NCBI GenBank assembly: GCA_033296885.1
Contig: MU863965.1
Span: forward strand, 91,594 to 155,593
Source of the DNA: Triangularia verruculosa
Taxonomy: Eukaryota; Ascomycota; Sordariomycetes; Sordariales; Podosporaceae
Reading direction: 5' to 3'
DNA: 64,000 nucleotides
Positions within the stretch are counted from its first letter, which is position 1, and every line of letters starts with the position of its first letter. The notes beneath the pieces are model-generated. The model was not told where the DNA came from. It worked only from the letters and a program-made list of their open reading frames with translations, and made no database searches. Of this stretch, positions 54,701 to 64,000 are shown piece by piece. The translations under genes and the position numbers were made by a program.

Positions 54701-56640
54701 AAGGGATGAGAACGCGAAGATAGGATCTGTCAAACCGAGTTCTCCGTCACATAGGCGCGGCTGAGAACCGACCGACTTGGTCGTGGAGGCTGGGCTTTCC
54801 ATAAGGTAAGATCTCACCCTCTGTCCACACTACGATATACTCAATCCAGACGTCGTTATTTCAGAGTACTGGTGCAAAAAACCCTGAGATCTGGCGGCAC
54901 GATTTTGGCCAAATCCTGAAATCCGGGAACGCTAAGTTCGCGGAGGCCGGAAAGATAGGAAAAAGCAACAATATTAACAAGACAAGTCCGTTGCCGGCGG
55001 GCTGCAGTGCTTCAATCTCCGGAACTCTGACGCTAATCGCGTTAAACAAGCCAATCTGATCTCCCCATAAAACCCCAGGGTTGCACCAACAACCCTCAGG
55101 CCATATTCATATCATGTGGAACATGGTGATGCTTTCTTTCTGTGCAAAACTTGATTTCTCAGCTGAGCCAAAATGAAGCAAAACATGGTTTGCTGTCCTT
55201 CTGGTCATCAAAGGAAACTGCGTCTCATGACAGCAACCGTGGAAGCGAAAGTTGCATCCTTTTATTTCCCCTCTCAGTGGCGAGCTGCAATTCGGGTGCA
55301 TACGGACTGCTCCCGTTCGCTTGCGGCTCACGGCGGTCACCTGCTCTGAGAAGAAGTCAAGAAGTGTCAGCTTGCGTCCCCAGACGCGCCGTCCAATCAG
55401 CAACTGCCGTTTCGTACACATGGCTACCCCTCGCAAACTTTAACCCCCCACGTTAGAGAACCAACCCCCGCATGCGAAACACCCTGGTCCGGCCGTCGTC
55501 CTCTGTAACCGCACCTGTTACCTGCCAGTGCTGGCTCATGTAGGGGTGTCTGACCCCTCTGACCGTCATCCCAAGCCAAGGTTCTATTATGTGTATTCCC
55601 TATCAGTCTCGACAAGGAAGATCCACTGCCACGAGTTTCATCTGACCCTTCGGGACCTCATCGTCGGTGTCCGGAAATGTCCAAGAGAGGCAATTGCATA
55701 TCCCAATAGCCTGGAATTTACGCACGTGGGTAACAAGCTGGGATGACATTATTCTCTCATCGAACCACGCCATCATTACTTTTTCTGGATTATTGACAAC
55801 TATCAAACAGGTTGGCTCCCTTGTCTCTCAGCAACAAGCACCACGGCCTTTGCGAAGCCTGGTTTACTGCACGTCGAAAGCACTCAGAACCAACGAGACC
55901 CGGTATGTAACCTTCCATCACTAGCATGCCAACAGGGGCAGTATAACTCGGAATTGCAACCTTAGGGAGGGGAAAAAGGGCCGTCGTAAGAGAGCAGACA
56001 TGTGAATTGTGATGATGTGTGACGACCAACCCCTGATTCCTGGCTGCGGATCGTCCCAAGGATCTGTCCGCTGCCCGGAAGCCTGGATTCTTCCCCGGCC
56101 GGCTGGTTGGTTTGCTGCCCACCCCAAACATATTCCCGCCCGTCAGCTGAAGTCAGAAAAATGTGAGATGTGATACGGATACAGATGATGGAAAACCACA
56201 ACCGGAGCCGGAGTACGGTGGCATCACGACATGATGTCGGTAATCTTCTCGGGCTAGAAAAGGGAGGAACGCCAAAAGGTCCAGAGAGTTGCATTTTTGT
56301 CGTAGATGGCTGCAGTCGTCTATCGCAAATCAATTAATTCTTGCAGCGCCGAGGCCTGCATCAGATAAATGACCACCGGCAGATTGGTTCAGCTTGCAGG
56401 ACTCAATCCGAATTCCCGGAACGCGGTGCACACCTCTTTTTCTCGAGAGCTGTTCTATTTTGTCTCCTCATCCAAGCCTTGTTCCCGGGCTTAACATCTA
56501 TCATAAGCAACCTCTTAGTATATGCTGCCAACCGCGCAAATCATGTTTCGAGTTGTTTCGAGAGCCTGGGTTTGTTTGGTGACTGAACCGGGCTGAAGTG
56601 GGCTTTTTTGAGTTGGCTAGTGGCCGCCTCGTACCATAGA
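51747..56640. other. gene-poor stretch
   Basis: 4.9 kb without a supported gene. The first few hundred bases are the promoter of the DUF1752 gene. The rest holds short frames (up to about 131 codons) without motifs or convincing splice structure, and no RNA gene that I can recognise. Confidence 0.5.
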
Positions 56641-57260
56641 AAATACAGGAAAAGCTTAATAATTATAAGTACTTATAATTATTCGAATATAAAATAAGCG
56701 CTTTTAATATTATTTTATCCGTATAATTTAAATAATGTATACTATATTAATTATACTTTAATTTAACGTAAATAAATATAAAGTATCTTTATTTACTAAA
56801 TAAATAAAAAATAATATTATTAATTATATTTTTTAATTAATATATTTAATTAAAATTGTATTATTAAAAATACTTATTATTATTACTTCGGGCTAAATTA
56901 TTATAGACTTTCCGATTTAAAAGCTTTTTCGATTAAATTATTATAAATTTACTTATTAAATTTTTAAAGTAATAAAAAACTTTAATAATACTATTACTAT
57001 ATATAATTTTAGTTATTAAATTATAATTAAAAACTTTAAAAAAAAAAATTAATATTAAAAATTAATATACTTTAGTTATTTAAACTTTCGATATTTTTAA
57101 TAATAAAATCTTTTAAAGTTTAGTAAATAAAATAAAGAATTAAACGGGATAGATAAATTAAGTAATTAGAATCGTCAGGAAAGTTATAAAATAAAAAGAA
57201 AATACCGAGTAATAAAATATTAATAGCAGAGGAAAATATATATTGCTAGGCTTAATATAC
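56641..57260. repeat. strongly AT-rich island, probable RIP-mutated repeat remnant
   Basis: About 620 bp consist almost wholly of A and T (runs such as aataattataagtacttata), set sharply between normal GC-balanced flanks. There are no open frames. In filamentous ascomycetes this pattern is typical of transposon copies degraded by repeat-induced point mutation, in which CpA becomes TpA on both strands. No terminal repeats or element type can be recognised. Confidence 0.7.
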
Positions 57261-57808
57261 ATAAGAAATATTACACTGGATTCGCCACACCTTTAAAGCA
57301 TGACGAGCCTTCCCCACTCGGGGAACCTGGGTTTGTAATTTATATCATCAGTCTTACAACACAGACACAAATGAACGATAGAAACACGTTTTGTAAATCG
57401 AACCAAGTCTCCGTGAGACTACCTATCAAACTCGCCACCAGCATCTAGACCTTTTCTTACTACAAGACAGAGTCTGTGTGCAAGACCGTTTCCCTCGTTT
57501 TTCTTCATGCTGCTTCACTCATTTCATCACCTCAAACAGACAGGAATTAGAAACAAAACTTGCATTGTCGTGAGATTTTAAATCATGAACCACTTCCACG
57601 ATGATCTTGGTGTGTGCCAATGCGGCTACAGCAAGACAGGGATGAGACACATGCAGCACGCCGCTGGACAGCTTCTCCTCCCTCAAGCTGCATCTCTCAT
57701 GCATCTCGTCGAGGCTGCTGGTTATTAGGTGCAACTAGCGGTTGACTGCAGGACACTCTGCATCTGATTCTTGCGTGATGCATGTATGACTACAGCCACT
57801 ATCAGAGA
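57261..57808. other. intergenic, flank of the AT-rich island
   Basis: GC-balanced sequence with no supported gene or RNA. Only short frames are present. Confidence 0.45.
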
Positions 57809-57862
57809 TGCCAGTGGCCGAGTGGTTGGCGCGTTAGAGACTGCTAACTAGGCCAACCACTT
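57809..57862 (+). pseudogene. truncated tRNA-Ser(GCT)-like fragment
   Basis: The sequence contains a Ser/Leu-type A box (TGGCCGAGTGG) followed by GCGTTAGA, two extra bases, and CTGCTAA, which matches the D arm and anticodon loop of tRNA-Ser(GCT). The anticodon stem is disturbed and no B box (GGTTCGA-type) or long variable arm follows within 100 bases. It therefore looks like a 5' tRNA fragment rather than a functional gene. Confidence 0.45.
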
Positions 57863-60800
57863 TGAAAGATAGGTAGGTAGTCGAGAAGTATTACAAGCAA
57901 TTTATAGGCATTTAAGAAGGCCCAAGAGACCTTATAAGATAGGTATTTCACAGGGCTTGGAATTTCATCGAAGGCTTATCAACTATCTTACGATACTCAT
58001 TTGCTATCTTTAAACGCCTATTTCCTATATTGCAATCTCTCTCTTTTTGTCCAGGGCGTGGTTGGGTCTGCGACCTATCACTCTTCCCGTCATGTCATTG
58101 CTCACCATCCCCGCTTTTTTGGTGTTGTCGAGGCAAGCTGTCATGTCGAGTGATAGCTGAGCATCTAGCGGCTGTCTACATCGGACAGATCACGCCGTCG
58201 ACGATCTGTAAGACCTAAACTGCAAGTTACCTACTAAAATTTTTTCTCTGGCCCATCTGCAGCATCCCCCCTTCTCCTTCCGTTCCGTTCTGTCCTTGAT
58301 AAAAAGGTTTGCAGCTCGGGATCAAATAACTTCGGAATCGGAACGGCAATCCTCGCTGCTTCGGATGCCGAGAAGTCCATCCCCATCTGACCGACTGCCG
58401 AGGAAAGGAATCGGCCCAGGTTGCGTCAATCCGTCTTCTGTCCCGCGCCGCCGTTCGCGCCCCGAGTTTCCCCGCCCCCGCTCAAACGTCAACAGCAACA
58501 GCAACAACGGGGTCCCAACGTCAAGATCGACTTCCCGCGCATGAAAGTGAACTCCAGAGAACTGGACCTGATTGACAAAACGATCAACGCGAAAAAAGCA
58601 GGGGGCGTGTCTATTGTGAAACATACATATACAGGAAGGTTGGTGAGACAAGGGAAGTCTCTCTGTCTCTGGTTCCCTTGCATCATAGTGAGGAGAATCA
58701 GATATCAGATACCAGATTCGCAATCGCAGGGATCCGGAGCAAGAGCAGCACGGGTAGCTCTCCCTTTTTCATATGCTCTCCCTTACTTTGACATTTCTCG
58801 ATTGGCGAGATCGGGCATATTCTGTTTGACATTTGTGCTTCTTGAGGTGTTTGTATACGACCGAGCCTCTCCCCGAGACTTATCTCGATCACAAGAAAAC
58901 GGTGGATGCATGGCAGTGAAGCCTGTCTCGTTCAGTGCCATACAACCACGAGCGATATTACCCGCTGTCAAAACAAATAAGTTGGCAGTGAACATGCAGA
59001 TCCCATTATGTTCCTTACAACATCAGAAACTCAATGACGAATTAAAAAAGATCGGTGATCAATATAAATGCAAGTCAACAGAAGACTGTGTCGTGCATGG
59101 CCTGCAACCGTTTTTGTTGATCGGTGACGTTGTCATCTCCACTAGTCAGTCTAAACCGATCGCCTGTGGGGAAAACCGTTTTACCTTGCTGGGTCAGAAA
59201 AACGGTGGCTAATCGTTCATCCCAAACAACAAAAAACACCCACCACCAGCATAAACACCAAAAACAAACCGCACCGGGAAAGCCTCCCGCCCCCAAAAGG
59301 CCAGATCAATTCTTTTTGGGCCTCCCCTCCCTCCGAAGAGTTTCATCGGTTTTGAACGTAACATCGTCAAAGCCCCCAGCCCTGGGCAACGGTTCGTCTG
59401 GCATCGCTTACGCAGTTTCGGCAGCGGATACCACCTTACCAAAATAAAGCTCCGAAACCAAGGAGGTGGGAAACTCCCTCCGGTGCCCACGTCAGGGTAA
59501 CATTCACCTGAACTGTAATCTTGCATGATACTTATTGCAGGATATCGGTCCTTCCAGCCGAAGGGAAAAGAGAACAGATATCCCGAGTCTCTGGAAATTG
59601 CAACCGCGGACGTGGAGGGCAGAAGCGAGCTGTCGTCTGCGCAGAACCGAAACCCGGCGTAGGGTAAGCGAGTGCGATTGGGTTGGTGATGATGCAAATG
59701 AGCTTTGGCCAAATATCAAGCACTTTCAAACAAGAGCCAACAAAACCGGTTGTTTTCAGCCTTGCCAAAAATCGACGATCAGAAGAAGTGGTTGGTATGA
59801 AAAAGTTAGTGAGTCTCCATCCAGATAGGCGATATTCTCGGTGCAGCCTGTAACGTTGGAAGCTGCTGAAATGAGCGGTCACCGTTTCACCATTTTTGAC
59901 TTTCCAATAGCGGCCGTTGCATTGCAGCCAGAAAAAGGACTCACGATAGACTCGCATCCGCTATGTGTAAGCTAAAATAGACGAATTTTGGAAGGATTCA
60001 TCGGCCGTAAATGTCGTACGTAGGCTAGCAGTGCCGTCCCGACGGTTATTTTCATCCATGTCATGTCTCTCTTTCAGCCTCGCATTGCAGCTGTCAGTCA
60101 TTACCGTAGGTTATAGCTTTAGCTTCGTACATAAAAGATGAATTAGCCGGCACGTGGCCGACCGGCTCAATATGTACACACCATGTCAACGCTGATGGTT
60201 GATATTAAGATTATCCCGAGAGCTAGGAAGGGATTCAGTGTCGGGCTCGGGTTTTCCAGAACAATGTGGAGTTGCACTTTGAACCCCGGATAATGGTCAT
60301 CACCGGCGTTGCCGCCGTCGTCATCTTCTCTTTTTCTTCCGCCGCCATCCGTAATGAAGTCCTCCGGCTCCCCGTCTCCCTGTCCGGCGCAGTGGTCGTT
60401 GATAAATTACGCCGTAGCATTCGCACCAATCCCTCGGTTTGCAAAGAACTTGCCTCTGGGATTTTCCCATCCGGTGGACCTTTCATGGTCCCTTGCCTTG
60501 CGTGAGATGCAATGCTGTTATTCACTCCACCGGCCACGGCCCGACTGCCTAGTGCCGAAATTTGTCACACCCATGTTGACGATGCAAAGAAATGGCCCGA
60601 TTGGCGAGGCTAGCAGAGTTTTTTGAAGTTTTTTTCTTGTTACATCTTCCAGCCAGCAGAAACTGGGGCTTTTGTCAGCCTCGAAAGTTGGACAAGGTCT
60701 TTGCTGAACCTTCTGCTTTTGGCATAGGACTTAAAACATACCGCTATCCTGAATCGCGATAGCCAGGTAGATATAAACGGAAGCACCGAATCACATCCCG

Positions 60801-63800
60801 GTTTTGTGTTGTTGGTGATCACAGTGCTGCTGAGGGCGTGAGGTTCAAGCATGAAGCACAAATGATCCATGCTGTCCATGAGCACACGTGCCCGTCTGGG
60901 TTATGTGGCTGGTGACCCTTGACAATTGCTCGGTCGGAGTTCAGGCGACGCGGGTGTGGCGCTGTTAAAGTGGTAACTGCGCCGTACTTTTACCCCAAAC
61001 CTAGGTAGCGTAAACCCCAGCTGGGCGAGTCAGATGATACTTTCATCTTACCTAATCATCTCGTCCAAACTCTCCTGCCGAAACAGTCTTCCTTGTTCGA
61101 GGGGTTTTCCTTGCACCTTGGGCCTCCGTCAGCTCATCGCAGCCTTATGATCACACAATCCGGTGGACACAAACCAAACCTCCTTCCTGATGATACAACG
61201 GCCGACAGGGGCAAACCGGAGAGAACAAAACAACAGATTGATGAGGTCGAATCTCGCCGTGCAAGCCTGCCTTATTTTTACCCCTCCCGCCCCGCCCGGC
61301 TGTCAACCCCGCCCTCGCCGGAACCCCCCTCTCATTGAAGGAGAGAACTGGACCTCTCACAGGCCCGGATGCCCGCTGAAGTTTTGTTTTGCGAGTCCGC
61401 CTGACTTGTTCTGATGAGCCCCTGCCCCACGAACTGCCATGGGGCCAGAGCAGTAGGCCGCCTCTGGATTATGTGTACGTGTTTCTAACCGCTGTGGTCT
61501 TATCAACAAACAATCCCGCGCACTCTTCACGACAGTGCGTAGCAGAGCCCGACCGATATCAGCCGGGAGCCTGAAAGCGGAGCTTCCCCTCTTCTTTTCA
61601 TTGTTTTTTTCTCACCTCGACGGCGGAACCGGTTTACTTCAACTGCATGGTCGATGTCGTGCTGGTATGGCGATAATTTAAAGAGAGGGGGTGGGGGGGG
61701 GTATATGCCCCGATCCACGTGAGAACGAGGACAACAGCACTTGTTGTACAGCCACTTTAACGAGGGACAGCAGGGCGAGCAGAAAGAGGATATGCTACCG
61801 CGACGTGTTTTTTTGGAGTTTGCATATGCTGGCCCCTCTGTGGATGCCTCATGTTCAAAATCACCCTGCCTACCCGCCTTGGGAAAGAAAGAACCTGCCT
61901 GACAGGGCGGGGTTGAATTTTGGCGACACCATGACGATTATTCCTTGCCTGGCGGTGGAGAGAAACCCACGACGACAACGACGACGACGGTAGCTGATGA
62001 GAATTTCAGTAGTAAGACTGAATTTATTGCTCGACTTAACTGATCAATTAACGACGTAGAAACGGAGCGCGATTGAACAATTGGGAGTGGTAAGTGGTGT
62101 TGCCGAAACGATCAATTAGTCTTTTGGCTTCTCATCAACAACACCACGACTCTTACAGCGACCAGTTACCAGGACTATCATTTGTCGTCGATCACAACGA
62201 TAGCCTCAAAAACATGGCCACCAGCCTAATTGACTCAATACCACGCTGACGATCCTCTACATGGGAAAAAAACAAGTTCTCACTGTGGAAACACCATCGG
62301 TCATGTAAGCGCTTCCATGTGAAGCCGTTTCTATTCGGCTTCCAGTTCAGTCTTTGACAAAAGCGAGCTGCAACTGGATTGGTTGAGTGTGTGGCTTCAC
62401 TGGCCCCGTCTTGTCTTGCATGTAACGGATACGGATCAACGGTAATTCAAACTGCCGTACTCTATACCGACAACTCGCATGAATGGCTCGGTTGTTGCTC
62501 TCCCTGTTCCTACGCGCGACCGTTGGAGCTAGGTATGAAGGCGAGAATTAACCGGCGCTTAACATAACGTTTGTTTGGGTATGGGTTGTGTGTTGTCACT
62601 TATAACGGTCACCGTGACCGGCCGGGGGTTGCGCTGGAGCAGAGAAAAAGAGACAGAGGCTCGAAAAATTGTGATGACCCCGTGATCAGAAAGAGATGCT
62701 ATTTTTGAAGGATAGCGCTAGAGATTTTGTTCAGCCCTGTCGTGTATGCTGTGCGATGGTGCCTATTCAGGAGCAATGCCATTACAATGACAATTACAAG
62801 AATGGACCAAGACAGGTGGTCACCATCGAACCTGAAAATACCATTCGTCACGGTATGAGTGAACTGAGGTGGAAGTCTCGGCCTTGGCGTAGGGGATCTA
62901 GTATGAACTTGTGACCTTCAGGTTTAATCCAGGGGTCCACCACTTTGGCTGTGATAGGGGTCTTTAAGGGTCACCTAGTCTTTTCTAGTAGACGGTGTGG
63001 TGGGTTGGTGGGTGGGTGAACTGAGACAAACAAAACGGATAGACTAGAGCCCGTTTTATTCAGGGTGCTCAAGTTGGGATGGACCCCAGGGACCCTGAGA
63101 AAACTGTCGCGTGCGTGAGGTGGATAGATCACGATGCTCAGGTCGGCGTTGGAAGTTCGGGAATCGGTTCCGGCTTTCACTCCCTCAGGGTTGTCTTGGG
63201 CGGTTGGACCCTGATAATCAGACCCTGGTGAGATCTACGTGTGGGCATATGACCTATTGAGAAAAGCTTGGCTTTGGTTTTATGGTTATTATTTTACCCC
63301 GGATTTTCACCCGGTTGATTGTTCTGGCTGTAACTGTGTCGTCGATCACGCTTTTCTTGGACACAAGGTGTACTTTCGCAACCACAATATGGAAATCGCG
63401 GGACTCGAATTTTAGGATTCGACCTCGCTAAAGTCCCCAATGCAATGTATGGGGCGGAATGTACGGACGGCTGTTCAAGTGTAAAAATGGTATCAAGTGC
63501 CGTTCCCCGTTGTATGCATGTACTGTATGTATAATGTTCCAGTCCGGCCGGGCGGGTGTCTCGCCTCCGAGTAGAGCGGTACATCCCTTACCGAGGGGGT
63601 GCAACACTGCAAAAGGGGTCATGTGCACTTTTGTATCTATGCATTGTAGCCAGGTGTGTCTGAGGATGGGCGACAGTTGGATAGGAAAGACTCGGATTCC
63701 GGGGGAGAACCGGCCGATCATTTTCATATTTGGCTGTTTTACGCCTCTTTTTGTGGTCGTCAAGTGACTCGACTTTGCAGGAGCAGCCTAGGGGCGGGTT

Positions 63801-64000
63801 GGGGGTTGGATGTGGTGCCTTGTGTGTAAGTGTACCACTGCAGGTAAGTGAGTGCTGCTTCACAGATCGTCGTCTTACACTGCTTTCCCGTAGGCTACCT
63901 ACATTGCCACGCGGTGGACAAAAAAATTGGTACTGCAAAAACCGGTTTCGACCCCTGCTTCACCACCACCACCTACATCACCACCAATTCCAACCACCAA
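57863..64000. other. gene-poor stretch to the right window edge
   Basis: 6.1 kb without a supported gene. The longest frame, 58421-59212 (+, 263 codons), starts inside a Gln/Pro/Arg-rich stretch (QQQQQQ), has no family motif and varies in composition. It may be part of an unrecognised gene but I do not call it. The TAGG microrepeat appears at about 57871-57881. The last 40 bases are rich in CAC/ACC triplets. Confidence 0.5.

Noticed and set aside
58421..59212. 263-codon plus frame
   Set aside because: It starts in low-complexity Gln/Arg/Pro sequence and has no family motif; kept only as a possible orphan in the gap description.
62895..62950. tRNA-like 3' half (a stretch resembling TTGTGACCT...GGTTTAATCC)
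   Set aside because: The T stem does not pair, there is no matching acceptor stem or A box at the right distance.

Overview
This window is nuclear DNA from a filamentous ascomycete, most likely Sordariomycetes (Sordariales-like). The evidence is short spliceosomal introns (about 45-90 nt) with GTRNGT donors and CTRAC-like branch points, G/C-biased third codon positions, a HET-domain gene, an RTA1-family membrane protein, a Zn2Cys6 regulator, and an AT-rich island that looks like a RIP-mutated repeat inside otherwise GC-balanced DNA. The genus is not resolved.

Layout. 0-6.2 kb is accessory in character: the 3' part of a HET gene cut by the window edge, a small unrecognised protein gene on the minus strand, a possible small three-exon gene, and a broken-looking coding region. 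6.2-41.5 kb is a conserved core of well-spaced single genes: hydroxyacid-oxoacid transhydrogenase (-), sulfite reductase flavoprotein alpha subunit (-), P1B copper ATPase (+), a C3HC/Rsm1-type zinc-finger protein (+), an AZUL-HECT E3 ubiquitin ligase (+), CCT epsilon (-) divergent from HBS1 (+), the ER chaperone BiP/Kar2 with a C-terminal HDEL (+), an intron-containing tRNA-Pro(CGG), a REI1-like 60S biogenesis factor (+), and a convergent Zn2Cys6 regulator / RTA1-like pair. 41.5-49.9 kb is gene-poor and contains what looks like a decayed coding region. 49.9-51.7 kb holds a fungal regulatory protein with an AreA-type GATA-like (DUF1752) motif. 51.8-64 kb has no gene I can support, but has a ~620 bp AT-rich island and a tRNA-Ser-like fragment.

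These are eukaryotic single genes, not an operon. A loose theme of protein homeostasis and translation runs through 20-38 kb (E3 ligase, CCT, Hbs1 ribosome rescue, BiP, Rei1), but I have no evidence that this is more than ordinary gene order. Exon boundaries were worked out by hand from splice signals and frame continuity. Most coding models add up to whole codons across all introns. I found no convincing new defence or biosynthetic system. The most unusual items are an apparent false duplication around the assembly gap at 25.1 kb, the decayed coding regions in the gene-poor parts, and a frame-preserving, stop-free intron at 51.6 kb.
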